64,000 bases of DNA. Source: Sinorhizobium sp. B11. Lineage in GTDB: Bacteria > Pseudomonadota > Alphaproteobacteria > Rhizobiales > Rhizobiaceae. This document shows positions 9,454 through 17,945 of the stretch, one piece after another. Below the pieces are notes generated by a model. The model was not told the origin of the DNA. It searched no databases and was given only the letters and a program-made list of their open reading frames with translations. The position numbers were made by a program, and so were the translations under genes. How positions within the stretch are numbered: position 1 is the stretch's first letter; every line of letters begins with the position of its first letter. The stretch covers positions 372,001 through 436,000 of the forward strand of contig CP091034.1 in the NCBI GenBank assembly GCA_039725955.1, read 5' to 3'.

Positions 9454-10355
9454 TCGTTGCCGGTGGAGTTTCGCTGCATGGCGATGGCCTGAGCAATGAA
9501 ATTGCGAACGGTGGGGGAGCGCTCGTCACGCCGGGTGGCGAGTGCCAGCCGTGCCGCTGGCGCTTCGCCGTCAAATGCGATGTAGCAAACACCGGGAACT
9601 TTGATCTTCACCATTTCCGCCGGCACGATCGAAACGCCGAGACCGACTGCGACCAGGCTGGCAATCGAATTGATCTGCGGCGCTGATTGGCCGAGCCGCG
9701 GTTCAAATCCCACTCGCCGGCATGCGGCGATGATGTCGTCGAAGAAGCCGACACCCGCCTCGCGTGGAAAGAGGACGAAGCTCTCTTCGGCCAGGGCGCC
9801 GAGGGGTAAAGTCTGCGCCTGTGACAGCGGATGCCTTGCTGGAAGCACGATGACCATGGGATCTTCGGCCAGCAGCTGACATCGGGCCTGCAGCACATCA
9901 CTGCTGCCCGGGCGGATAAAGACGGCGTCGAGTTCGTCCCCGTCGAGACGCTGCAGCAGTTGCGCCGTCGGCGCTTCCCCCAGGCCGAGTTCGACGGCCG
10001 CATATTTCTCGCGAAAGGCGTTCACGATACCGGGCACGACCGGATTGAACACCGCAGAGCTGGTGAAGCCAACCCGCAGCCGCCCGCTCCCTCCGCGCGC
10101 CGCCCGCAGCGCAGATTGTTTGGCCTGCTCCGCCTGAAGCAAAATCGCCTGCGCCTCCGGCAGGAAGGCCTTGCCCGCCTCCGTCAGTTCCGCGCCGTTC
10201 GAGAGGCGGCGGAAAAGAGCCGCTCCAATCTCGTTTTCAAGATCGCGTATCTGATTGCTGAGTGGCGGCTGGCCGATACCGACCTTCCGTGCGGCGCGTG
10301 TGAAATTGAGTTCTTCTGCGACGGCGATGAAATAACGAAGATGACGAAGTTCCAT
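9438..10355 (-). CDS. LysR-family transcriptional regulator
   Basis: A 305-residue classical LysR regulator. The N-terminal HTH starts MELRHLRYFIAVAEELNFTRAARKVGIGQPPLSNQIRDLE and is followed by a PBP2-like effector domain (about residues 90-295). It is divergent from the SDR gene at 10475, the typical LysR-target geometry, so that SDR is the likely target. The 120-base divergent region should hold its operator, but I cannot define the T-N11-A site confidently. Its 3' end overlaps the convergent PEP-mutase-like gene. The inducer is unknown. Confidence 0.93.
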   Translation of the reverse strand: MELRHLRYFIAVAEELNFTRAARKVGIGQPPLSNQIRDLENEIGAALFRRLSNGAELTEAGKAFLPEAQAILLQAEQAKQSALRAARGGSGRLRVGFTSSAVFNPVVPGIVNAFREKYAAVELGLGEAPTAQLLQRLDGDELDAVFIRPGSSDVLQARCQLLAEDPMVIVLPARHPLSQAQTLPLGALAEESFVLFPREAGVGFFDDIIAACRRVGFEPRLGQSAPQINSIASLVAVGLGVSIVPAEMVKIKVPGVCYIAFDGEAPAARLALATRRDERSPTVRNFIAQAIAMQRNSTGNDQLAE

Positions 10356-10474
10356 GCTATACGTTTAAGATATCACATTCACCTCTGCAATATATTGGAA
10401 CTATCTCACCTGCGCCGCCACATGACGGAACGCGCAGCCTTCATATGACGGGTGCGCCAGGAAAGGAGTTCACG

Positions 10475-11320
10475 ATGAGTTCAATCGAAAAGCAGTTTCT
10501 CATTACCGGTGTCAGCTCTGGCTTTGGCCGCGCCTTTGCGCAGGCCGCATTGGAAAAGGGCCACCGCGTGGTGGGAACGGTGAGAAACGATGATGCAATA
10601 GCGTCGTTCGAGAGTCTGGCGCCGGGTCGGGCGACGGCAGTCCGCCTCGACGTTACCAATATAGAGGCAATCGAACCGGCCGTTGCCGGCATCGAGGGAA
10701 CCGTTGGTCCGGTGGACGTTCTCATCAACAATGCCGGCTATGGACATGAAGGAACTTTGGAGGAATCGCCGATCGAGGAAATGCGCCGGCAATTCGAGGT
10801 CAATGTCTTCGGCGCCGTCGGAATGATGAAGGCCGTTCTGCCGTTCATGCGCCGGCGGCGGGCGGGCCATATCATCAACATCACATCGATGGGCGGGTTC
10901 ATCACCATGCCGGGCATCGCCTATTATTGCGGCAGCAAATTTGCGCTCGAAGGCATCAGCGAGGTTTTGGCGAAGGAAGTGAAGCCATTTAATGTTGCAG
11001 TCACTGCTGTGGCTCCTGGCTCATTTCGCACCGACTGGGCCGGACGATCGATGATCCGCACCGACAGGAGCATTTCTGATTACGATGCGCTCTTCGATCC
11101 CATCCGCAGGGCACGCGAGGAAAAGAGCGGCAGACAGTCAGGCGATCCTCGCAAAGCGGCGGCCGCTGTGCTGGCACTGGTCGAGGCTGAAGATCCGCCG
11201 GTCCATCTGCTGCTCGGCGCCGATGCGCTGACGCTCGTCCGCGACAAGCTCAAGAGCATGAGTTCGGAAATTGATGCCTGGGAAGATCTGACGCTCTCGA
11301 CAAACTTTGCCGGAGCATGA
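10475..11320 (+). CDS. short-chain dehydrogenase/reductase
   Basis: A 281-residue classical SDR. The cofactor motif is seen as TGVSSGFGRAFA (TGxxxGxG), then NNAGYG, and the catalytic Ser with YYCGSKFALEG (YxxxK). A start at 10445 would add ten residues; MSSIEKQFL at 10475 is better because AGGAG lies about 8 bases upstream. The substrate cannot be deduced. The gene is divergent from a LysR regulator that probably controls it, and ends in a rho-independent terminator. A decayed relative of this SDR lies at 26203-26621, so the family has more than one copy in this genome. Confidence 0.92.
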   Translation: MSSIEKQFLITGVSSGFGRAFAQAALEKGHRVVGTVRNDDAIASFESLAPGRATAVRLDVTNIEAIEPAVAGIEGTVGPVDVLINNAGYGHEGTLEESPIEEMRRQFEVNVFGAVGMMKAVLPFMRRRRAGHIINITSMGGFITMPGIAYYCGSKFALEGISEVLAKEVKPFNVAVTAVAPGSFRTDWAGRSMIRTDRSISDYDALFDPIRRAREEKSGRQSGDPRKAAAAVLALVEAEDPPVHLLLGADALTLVRDKLKSMSSEIDAWEDLTLSTNFAGA

Positions 11321-11324
11321 GAAA

Positions 11325-11347
11325 GGCGCCCGCAAGGGCGTCTTTTT
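11325..11347 (+). terminator. rho-independent terminator after the SDR gene
   Basis: A GC-rich stem with arms GCGCCC and GGGCGT around a GCAA tetraloop, followed by TCTTTTT. It starts a few bases after the SDR stop codon and partly runs into the 3' end of convergent argB. Confidence 0.75.
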
Positions 11348-11350
11348 CGA

Positions 11351-12238
11351 TCAGGGAACGATCAGTGTGCCGACGCCGTGCTCGGTGAAGATTTCGAGCA
11401 GCACCGAATGGGCCGTCTTGCCGTTGAGGATAACGACGCCCTGCACGCCGGCCTTGATGGCATCGATGCAGGTCTCGACCTTCGGGATCATGCCGCCGGA
11501 AATCGTGCCGTCGGCAATCAGCGCATGCGCTTCGGCAACGGAAAGCTCCTTGATGAGCTTGCCCTGCTTGTCGAGAACACCGGGCACATCCGTCAGGAAA
11601 AGCAGGCGGGTGGCGTTCAGCGCTCCGGCAATCGCGCCGGCAAACGTATCAGCGTTGATGTTGTAGGTCGCGCCATCGCGGCCCGGGGCAACCGGGGCGA
11701 TGACCGGGATCATCTCGGAGCGCGCGAGAAGGTCGAGCAGCGTGCGGTCGACTTCGACGACTTCGCCGACGAAACCGAGATCGAGCACACGCTCGATGTT
11801 GGAATCTGGATCCTTGACGGTCTTGCGGGCCTTTTCGGCGAAGACCATGTTGCCGTCTTTGCCGCAGAGGCCGATCGCCCATTCGCCGGTCTGGTTGATC
11901 AGTGCGACGATTTCCTTGTTGATCGAGCCGGCGAGAACCATTTCGACGATCTCGACCGTCTTCTGGTCGGTGACGCGCAACCCGCCTTCGAACTTCGATT
12001 CGATGCCCATCTTCGTCAGCATGGCGCCGATCTGCGGGCCGCCGCCGTGAACGACGATCGGGTTGACGCCGGACTGTTTCAGAAGCGCGATATCGCTGGC
12101 GAAAGCCTTGCCGAGCTCGGGATTGCCCATGGCATGGCCGCCGTATTTCACGACGATCGTCTTGTTTTCATAGCGCTGCATGAAGGGCAGCGCCTGTGCG
12201 AGAAGACGTGCCTGGATTTCGCTTTCGGACTCGTTCAT
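11351..12238 (-). CDS. argB: acetylglutamate kinase
   Basis: ArgB phosphorylates N-acetyl-L-glutamate, the second step of arginine synthesis, in the cytoplasm. The 295-residue protein shows the amino-acid kinase signatures [10 protein letters not shown] near residue 30, [10 protein letters not shown] near residue 65, and the [16 protein letters not shown] block near residue 215; these form the ATP and substrate sites. The length equals that of other alphaproteobacterial ArgB proteins. It stands between engB and the dap/nucleotidase genes, the conserved rhizobial setting, though here separated from engB by an inserted sigma/anti-sigma/fasciclin block. Confidence 0.97.
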   Translation of the reverse strand: MNESESEIQARLLAQALPFMQRYENKTIVVKYGGHAMGNPELGKAFASDIALLKQSGVNPIVVHGGGPQIGAMLTKMGIESKFEGGLRVTDQKTVEIVEMVLAGSINKEIVALINQTGEWAIGLCGKDGNMVFAEKARKTVKDPDSNIERVLDLGFVGEVVEVDRTLLDLLARSEMIPVIAPVAPGRDGATYNINADTFAGAIAGALNATRLLFLTDVPGVLDKQGKLIKELSVAEAHALIADGTISGGMIPKVETCIDAIKAGVQGVVILNGKTAHSVLLEIFTEHGVGTLIVP

Positions 12239-12394
12239 GGGGGACCCCGCGGAATTGATCGCGGCCTTTTATCTCAAGTTTTTAACAGAGGGAATAATCC
12301 GGCACGCAATAGTTTTTCGTATCTAAGGCCGACCTGGAAGCCGGCCAGCTCATATTGAAACTATTGAACCGGAAATCGTTCATTCGAGGGCGAC

Positions 12395-12931
12395 ATGACT
12401 GGGGATTTTGCAGATTTAATCGGCCGTGTCGCGTTGGGTGACCGCAGGGCCTTCGCCGCGCTCTATAACCAGACCGGCCCGAAACTTCTGGCGATCTGCC
12501 TTCGTATTCTTGGAAACAGGAACGAGGCCGAAGAGGTGTTGCAGGAGGTCTATATCAAGATATGGCAGCGCGCCGGCGCCTTTACGGCGGGCTCCGCGAC
12601 GTCGGCCGCGTGGCTTGCGGCAATTGCCCGCAATCAGTCGATCGATGCCTTGCGTTCGCGCAAGCCTGTAGCCGACGAAATCGACAAAGCGCTTGATCTT
12701 GCCGATGCCGGTCCCGATCCTGAAGCGCAAGTCGTGATTAAGGATGAAGGAAGGCGGATTGACACCTGCATGGAAGAGTTGGAAGCTGATCGTGCGGTCG
12801 CAGTGAAACGGGCTTATGTCGAAGGGCTGAGCTATCAGGAACTGGCCGATCAGTTTGGTGTCCCGCTGAATACGATGCGGACATGGCTTAGACGCAGCCT
12901 GCTGAAACTGAGAGAGTGCATGGAACGATGA
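12395..12931 (+). CDS. ECF-type RNA polymerase sigma factor
   Basis: A 178-residue sigma-70-family factor of the ECF type. Region 2 is present (AFAALYNQTGPKLLAICLRILGNRNEAEEVLQEVYIKIWQ compacted over residues 15-55), and region 4 near the C-terminus includes RAYVEGLSYQELADQFGVPLNTMRTWLRR. Its stop overlaps the start of the anti-sigma gene (ATGA, 12928-12931), so the two are co-translated. This is the RskA-type sigma/anti-sigma arrangement, usually autoregulated and released by envelope or oxidative signals; the signal here is not known. A fasciclin-domain gene follows and is a plausible target. Confidence 0.93.
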   Translation: MTGDFADLIGRVALGDRRAFAALYNQTGPKLLAICLRILGNRNEAEEVLQEVYIKIWQRAGAFTAGSATSAAWLAAIARNQSIDALRSRKPVADEIDKALDLADAGPDPEAQVVIKDEGRRIDTCMEELEADRAVAVKRAYVEGLSYQELADQFGVPLNTMRTWLRRSLLKLRECMER

Positions 12932-13647
12932 CATCGCCCGACAAAAGCAAGGGAGACCGCTCCCGGGATGAGGTTCTCGCCGGCGAATATGTGCTGGGCG
13001 TCCTCTCTCTTCAGGATCGCAAGATCGTTGAGGAACGCATGCGCCGCGACCGGCAGTTTGCCGCGATCGTCAGCCGCTGGGAGGTCAACCTCTCCGGCTT
13101 CAACGACGAATATGGCACGGCTTCTCCGAGCCACGAGACCTTCAAGCAGATCGAGGCGCGTCTCTTCGCCGATACAGAAAGTGCGCCGCGCTTTTCGCAC
13201 GGCCTCTGGAATTCCGCCGGTTTCTGGCGCTCGCTGACATTTGCCTCCCTTGCGGTCACCCTGGGCGTCATCGCATTTACCTCCGGTCTCGTGCCTCAGC
13301 CCCCTGTATCGCCGCCGCTGGTGGCCGATCTCTCCGGGCAGAACAATCAGGTCAATCTGACCGCCTCCTACGAGATCCAGACAGGCCGGTTGAAGATCGT
13401 GCCGGTCGCTGCCGGCAAGCCGGAGGAGAAATCTCTGGAGCTCTGGTTGGTGCCGGGCAGCGGCACGCCCCGTTCTCTCGGCGTCTTCCAGCGCGGTATG
13501 AACGGCGAATTGCAGATACCGACGGATATGCGCGGCCAGATTTCCGATGGCGCGACGCTGGCCGTCAGCCTGGAGCCATTCGGCGGCTCGCCTACACATC
13601 AGCCGTCAGGCCCCGTCATCGCCAGCGGTTCGATCCACAGACCGTGA
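12928..13647 (+). CDS. membrane anti-sigma factor (RskA-like)
   Basis: A 239-residue single-span protein. The N-terminal cytoplasmic part (residues 1-95) has the zinc-less anti-sigma fold with LAGEYVLGVLS and ERRMRRD-like segments. A membrane helix follows at about SLTFASLAVTLGVIAF (residues 100-122), and the C-terminal domain matches the RskA/anti-sigma-K type with LELWLVPG and PRSLGVF. It would hold the upstream ECF sigma factor inactive at the membrane. The ATG at 12928 lies within the sigma stop; an earlier ATG at 12916 gives a 16-base overlap and is less likely. Confidence 0.88.
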   Translation: MTSPDKSKGDRSRDEVLAGEYVLGVLSLQDRKIVEERMRRDRQFAAIVSRWEVNLSGFNDEYGTASPSHETFKQIEARLFADTESAPRFSHGLWNSAGFWRSLTFASLAVTLGVIAFTSGLVPQPPVSPPLVADLSGQNNQVNLTASYEIQTGRLKIVPVAAGKPEEKSLELWLVPGSGTPRSLGVFQRGMNGELQIPTDMRGQISDGATLAVSLEPFGGSPTHQPSGPVIASGSIHRP

Positions 13648-13759
13648 AAATCGGATCATTTTCCTGAAACTCTTCTGCAGCGCCTTCCGTAGTTCCTGAT
13701 ATCCGGGCGGCGCAGGGCATAAAGCCGGCGGCTGCGACCGGATGCAGAGGAGAAAAATC

Positions 13760-14317
13760 ATGATCAAGTCCGCATTGCGCGTTGCAGCTGTCGCCGCCGC
13801 CTTTTCCGCTATCGCTTTCGCTGCTCAGGCAAAGAACCCGATCGTCGGCGGTGCCGCGATGTATGCGAACAAGAACATCGTCGAGAATGCCGTCAACTCC
13901 AAGGATCATACGACCCTTGTTGCTGCCGTGAAGGCCGCCGGCCTCGTCGGCACGCTGGAAGGCAAAGGGCCCTTCACCGTTTTCGCGCCGACCAACGAAG
14001 CCTTTGCTGCCCTGCCGGAAGGCACTGTCGATACGCTGCTGAAGCCGGAAAACAAGGCTAAGCTCGTCAAGATCCTGACGTGCCATGTCGTTGCCGCAGA
14101 CGCGATGTCGAAGACCGTCGCAAAGATGATCAAGGACGATGGCGGCGAGCACGATATCAAGACGGTCGGCGGCTGCGTGCTCAAGGCAAAGGAAAGCATG
14201 GGCAAGATCACGCTGACGGACGAAAATGGCGATGTCGCCCACGTCACCATCGCTGACGTCAAGCAGTCGAACGGCGTGATTCACGTCGTCGACGAGGTGC
14301 TGCTGCCGAAGATGTAA
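13760..14317 (+). CDS. exported fasciclin (FAS1)-domain protein
   Basis: A 185-residue protein with a signal peptide (cleavage after about FAAQA, residue 22) and one FAS1 domain. The H1 motif is GPFTVFAPTNEAFAALP, and the H2-like end is GVIHVVDEVLLPK. FAS1 proteins of rhizobia (Nex18-like) are secreted or surface proteins linked to adhesion or symbiosis, but no specific role is shown here. The start at 13760 follows GAGGAGAAAAATC. It is downstream of the ECF sigma/anti-sigma pair and may belong to its regulon; the 110-base gap may contain a promoter. A strong terminator follows. Confidence 0.92.
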   Translation: MIKSALRVAAVAAAFSAIAFAAQAKNPIVGGAAMYANKNIVENAVNSKDHTTLVAAVKAAGLVGTLEGKGPFTVFAPTNEAFAALPEGTVDTLLKPENKAKLVKILTCHVVAADAMSKTVAKMIKDDGGEHDIKTVGGCVLKAKESMGKITLTDENGDVAHVTIADVKQSNGVIHVVDEVLLPKM

Positions 14318-14335
14318 CTCCAGGTATCGGCTGTC

Positions 14336-14362
14336 AGAGGCGCCTTTCGGGGCGCCTCTTTA
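14336..14362 (+). terminator. rho-independent terminator after the fasciclin gene
   Basis: The arms AGAGGCGCC (14336-14344) and GGCGCCTCT (14351-14359) form a perfect 9-bp stem with loop TTTCGG. A short T-rich run follows and overlaps the end of convergent engB. Confidence 0.8.
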
Positions 14363-15013
14363 TTTCCAGTGGTTGATGCCGACTGTTTCGGCGATCGCCT
14401 GGCGTAGTTCGTCCAGTCCTTCGTTCTTTTCCGAAGACGTTGAAAGCACGGCCGGATAGGCGGCCGGCCGCTTGCGGATCTTTTCCGATGTTTCGGCAAG
14501 CAGCTTCGGCACGGCCGGCGCCTTGATCTTGTCCGTCTTGGTCAGAACGATCTGATAGGAGACGGCCGCCTTGTCGAGCAGCGTCAGCACGTCTTCGTCG
14601 TTCTTCTTGATGCCGTGGCGGCTGTCGATCAGCACATAGACGCGCTTCAGCGTCGCGCGGCCGCGCAGGTAGTCGAAGACGAGCTTCGTCCAGTTATCCA
14701 CCTGCTCCTTCGGCGCCTGCGCATAGCCATAGCCAGGCATGTCGACAAGCGCCATCGGCGGCAGGTCGCTGCCCTCGCCGGAATAGCCATCCGGAACGAA
14801 GTAGTTGAGCTCCTGCGTGCGTCCCGGCGTATTGGAGGTGCGCGCCAGACCCTTCTGGCCGACCAGCGCATTGATCAGCGACGATTTGCCGACATTCGAT
14901 CGACCGGCGAAGGCGACTTCCAGGGGACCTTCCGGCGGAAGGAATTTCAGGGAAGGCACGCCGCGGATGAAGATCCAGGGGTGGCCGAAGAGCGGCTTTG
15001 CGATTTCAGTCAT
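14360..15013 (-). CDS. engB: ribosome biogenesis GTP-binding protein YihA/YsxC
   Basis: EngB is a GTPase needed for large ribosomal subunit assembly. The 217-residue product has the P-loop [14 protein letters not shown] near residue 35, the G3 motif DMPGYG near 88, and the G4 motif TKTDK near 155. The length is usual. It follows yidC on the same strand, as in many alphaproteobacteria, with yidC's hairpin terminator between them. This suggests it also has its own promoter in the 15014-15113 stretch. Confidence 0.96.
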   Translation of the reverse strand: MTEIAKPLFGHPWIFIRGVPSLKFLPPEGPLEVAFAGRSNVGKSSLINALVGQKGLARTSNTPGRTQELNYFVPDGYSGEGSDLPPMALVDMPGYGYAQAPKEQVDNWTKLVFDYLRGRATLKRVYVLIDSRHGIKKNDEDVLTLLDKAAVSYQIVLTKTDKIKAPAVPKLLAETSEKIRKRPAAYPAVLSTSSEKNEGLDELRQAIAETVGINHWK

Positions 15014-15113
15014 ATGAATTCTGCAATCTCCGGGTTCGGTAATGAAACCGGCTTCATGTTTTTAAGGCGTGTTGTCAAGCTTCGCGCGGTTGAGCGCTTC
15101 GGCGGCCGGAAAC

Positions 15114-15140
15114 AAAAAGCCCTGCCGAAGCAGGGCTTTT
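15114..15140 (-). terminator. rho-independent terminator after yidC
   Basis: The inverted arms AAAAGCCCTGC and GCAGGGCTTTT surround a CGAA loop. Read on the minus strand the stem ends in a T-run. It starts 4 bases after the yidC stop. Confidence 0.8.
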
Positions 15141-15143
15141 CGA

Positions 15144-16940
15144 CTATTTCGATGGTGCCGGTTTTCGTTTGAACAGGCCCTTCAGATTGTCGAAGAGCTC
15201 GATCTTCACGCCGTGGCGCTTCATGATGACCGACTGCTGGATGACCGAGAGCGTGTTGTTCCAGGCCCAGTAGATCACCAGACCTGCCGGGAAGCTCGCC
15301 AGCATGAACATGAACACCAGCGGCATCCAGTTGAAGATCATGGCCTGCGTCGGATCCGGCGGGGTCGGGTTCATGCGCATCTGGAAGAACATGGTAATAC
15401 CCATGATCAGCGGCCAGACGCCGAGATGCAGCAGGGTCGGGGCCTCGAACGGCAGCAGGCCGAACAGGTTGACGATCGACGTCGGATCGGGTGCCGAAAG
15501 GTCCTTGATCCAGCCGAAGAACGGCGCATGGCGCATTTCGATGGTGATGTAGATCACCTTGTAGAGCGAGAAGAAGATTGGAATTTGCAGCGCCACCGGC
15601 CAGCAGCCGGCGATCGGGTTGATCTTTTCTTCCTTGTAGAGCTGCATCGTCGCCTGCTGCAGGCCCATACGGTCGTCGCCGAACTTGGCCTTCAGCTCTT
15701 CCATCTTCGGCTGCATGCGCTTCATGTTCGCCATCGAAGCATACTGCTTGCTGGCGAGTGGGAAGAACAGCGCCTTGACAACGATGGTCGTGCAGAGGAT
15801 CGCCACGCCGAAATTGCCGAAGTAGCGGAAGAAGAAATCCATCAGCTTGAACATCGGCTTGGTGATGAAATAGAACCAGCCCCAGTCGATCAGGCGGTCG
15901 AAGCGCGGGATGTTGTAGCTCTGTTCGTAGCCGTCGATGACGGGAACTTCCTTCGCACCGGCAAAGACAAGATTCTTGAGTTCGACCGACTGACCCGGCG
16001 CAATTGTAAAGGCATCTTCCTTATAGTCCGCCTGGTAGCGCGGCTGCCCGTCGGTGAAGTGCGAGAAACGCGCGTCGTAGGGTGCCTGCTGCGGCGGGAT
16101 GATTGTCGCGGCCCAATACTTGTCAGTAATCCCGAGCCAGCCGCCGGTGGATTTTGGCGGGGTAACGGCTTCCTTCTCGACCGCCGTATATTTGCTCTCG
16201 ATGAGACCGTCGTCGCCGATGACGCCGATGAAGCCTTCATGCAGAACGTAGACGGACGGCGTCGTCGGCTTGTTGTAGCGCGTCACGCGGCCGTAAGAGG
16301 AAAGCGAGACAGGTGCCTGGCCGGCGTTCTGGATCTTGTCCGTGACCGTGAACATGTAATGCTCGTCGACGGAGATCGTGCGGGCGAAAGTGATGCCCTT
16401 GTCATTTGTATAGGTAAGAGTGACCGGCGTCTTTTCGGTGAGCTTTGCGCCCTCCGGTGCGGTCCACACGGTGGATGGGCCCGGAACGGCGCCTGTCGTG
16501 TCACTGCCAACATAACCGAGTTCGGTGAAGTAACCATCCTTGGTTTCAGCTGGCGAGAACAGCGTGATGATCGGGCTCGAGTCATCGACCGTCTCGTGAT
16601 AGGCCTTGAGCTTCAGGTCATCGAGGCGAGCGCCGACGAGGTTGATGGAGCCGGAGAGCGCGGCGGTGTCGATGGCAACACGCGGCGTCTTTGCAAGCGC
16701 TTCTTCGCGGGTAGCGGTCGCAACTGCCTGGCCTGTCGGGGCGGCGCCATTCGTCTGGGCGCTCGGGCTGCTGCTTGCGGCAGGCTGCTGCGTCTGCTCG
16801 GTCTGCTGCTGTGCCTTCTGCGCTTCCTGAGCCTTGCGCTGAGCTTCGATGCGCGGGTTCATGTAGAGGAACTGCCAGCCAAGGACGATCAGCACCGAGA
16901 GAGCGATCGCAATGAAGTAATTGCGGTTGTTTTGCATCAT
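15144..16940 (-). CDS. yidC: membrane protein insertase YidC
   Basis: YidC inserts and folds inner-membrane proteins, alone or with SecYEG. The 598-residue protein has an N-terminal membrane anchor ([19 protein letters not shown], residues 7-25) and a Gln/Ala/Pro-rich linker. A large periplasmic domain follows to about residue 345, then the conserved five-helix core with [12 protein letters not shown] before it and [18 protein letters not shown] within it. The basic C-terminal tail ([13 protein letters not shown]) suits ribosome contact. Its ATG overlaps the rnpA stop (16937-16940), so rpmH-rnpA-yidC form one unit. Confidence 0.97.
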   Translation of the reverse strand: MMQNNRNYFIAIALSVLIVLGWQFLYMNPRIEAQRKAQEAQKAQQQTEQTQQPAASSSPSAQTNGAAPTGQAVATATREEALAKTPRVAIDTAALSGSINLVGARLDDLKLKAYHETVDDSSPIITLFSPAETKDGYFTELGYVGSDTTGAVPGPSTVWTAPEGAKLTEKTPVTLTYTNDKGITFARTISVDEHYMFTVTDKIQNAGQAPVSLSSYGRVTRYNKPTTPSVYVLHEGFIGVIGDDGLIESKYTAVEKEAVTPPKSTGGWLGITDKYWAATIIPPQQAPYDARFSHFTDGQPRYQADYKEDAFTIAPGQSVELKNLVFAGAKEVPVIDGYEQSYNIPRFDRLIDWGWFYFITKPMFKLMDFFFRYFGNFGVAILCTTIVVKALFFPLASKQYASMANMKRMQPKMEELKAKFGDDRMGLQQATMQLYKEEKINPIAGCWPVALQIPIFFSLYKVIYITIEMRHAPFFGWIKDLSAPDPTSIVNLFGLLPFEAPTLLHLGVWPLIMGITMFFQMRMNPTPPDPTQAMIFNWMPLVFMFMLASFPAGLVIYWAWNNTLSVIQQSVIMKRHGVKIELFDNLKGLFKRKPAPSK

Positions 16941-17338
16941 ACGTTCCTGGGGCGCTCGTCTTTCGGGCGCCGGTGTTTCGGCCTGGTTTCCACGCGGGCT
17001 TTCAGTTCCGCGGCCAGTTCATCGAAGGACGCCGTCAAAACGTCCCTGCGGGCGACAACCACATAGTCGTGTCCGGGCTGCATTGCAAACCCTGCATGAA
17101 GCCGCACCGCCTCTTTAAGGCGCCGCCGCATGCGGTTTCTTTCGACCGCGTTGCCATGTTTTTTGGTGACTGTGAAGCCGACGCGGGCTTCGCTTTCTTC
17201 TTCCTTGCGGTTCAGGACCTCGAGAAGGAAGAGAGGGCCGCGGCGCTTTTCGCCTTCGCGGACTGCAAGAAATTGCGGGCGGCTCAAGAGCCGCCCGACA
17301 ATCTGTTTGTCTTCTTCGGTCTTCAATTCGCCCGTCAT
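16937..17338 (-). CDS. rnpA: ribonuclease P protein component
   Basis: RnpA binds the RNase P RNA and helps it process the 5' ends of tRNAs. The 133-residue protein has the family's RNR-like motif [18 protein letters not shown] near residue 75 and the preceding [11 protein letters not shown] strand. The N-terminus is slightly extended ([15 protein letters not shown]) compared with the enterobacterial type. It lies 22 bases downstream of rpmH and overlaps the yidC start by 4 bases. Confidence 0.94.
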   Translation of the reverse strand: MTGELKTEEDKQIVGRLLSRPQFLAVREGEKRRGPLFLLEVLNRKEEESEARVGFTVTKKHGNAVERNRMRRRLKEAVRLHAGFAMQPGHDYVVVARRDVLTASFDELAAELKARVETRPKHRRPKDERPRNV

Positions 17339-17360
17339 TTTCTATCGGGCAATTCCGGCC

Positions 17361-17495
17361 TTAGGCCGAAAGACGCTTGCGGCCGCGTGCGCGGCGAGCA
17401 ACGATGACCTTGCGGCCGCCCTTAGTGGCCATACGCGCACGGAAACCGTGGCGGCGCTTGCGAACAAGCTTCGAGGGCTGATAGGTACGCTTCAT
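17361..17495 (-). CDS. rpmH: 50S ribosomal protein L34
   Basis: L34 is a small basic protein of the large ribosomal subunit. Translating the minus strand gives 44 residues beginning [17 protein letters not shown], followed by [18 protein letters not shown] and ending RGRKRLSA, a textbook L34. The gene is short and easily missed. It heads the rpmH-rnpA-yidC unit. The region upstream on this strand (above 17495) must hold its promoter. Confidence 0.98.
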   Translation of the reverse strand: MKRTYQPSKLVRKRRHGFRARMATKGGRKVIVARRARGRKRLSA

Positions 17496-17945
17496 TTATT
17501 TAAACACCGCGGAGTGCGGCCCTTCTTGAATTTGCATAATGCAAGGAGCGTGGTTTTTCGAACGGACGAGGTCGCAAAAGACCTGAAACGACCGGACGTG
17601 CGGCGGCTTATACGGATGAAGCCTCTCAAAGTCAATTATGGCAGGCAGATTCCTGAATACACACGGCGGATGGCAAGATTTCGCACTTCGGTGTTAACGA
17701 ATGCGGCGGTTCAATATATGGTTGTATATTTCGTCTGGAGGCTTCGGAAAGCTTTCAGCCGGAGTTTTTCTTTCTTGAAGATGCTCGGTTCTGGACGAAA
17801 CATAACGCGGCTAACAGTAAATATGGGTAATTTCCTGTAGTCGATATTGTTAATATTCGAAATACAACATTAACGAATTTACCCGATCTTCCAATGCATC
17901 GGCTGGGAGTGTGTTTTCCAGGCATTGTGAGGCGAGGAGCGTTCG
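17496..17945. other. 450-base intergenic region between rpmH and the chemoreceptor gene
   Basis: No credible gene is visible; the long open frame on the plus strand (17130-17840) is a shadow of rnpA and rpmH that runs on into this region. It must carry the divergent promoters of rpmH (minus) and the chemoreceptor (plus). A perfect short palindrome TTGCATAATGCAA lies at 17532-17544, within 50 bases of the rpmH start. The right half is markedly AT-rich, with several TTAA words at 17850-17875. I see no stable RNA structure. Confidence 0.5.

Noticed and set aside
15069..17066. 665-codon open frame on the plus strand
   Set aside because: It lies exactly opposite yidC and rnpA and has His/Arg/Asp-rich shadow composition with no recognisable domain; it is an antisense shadow.
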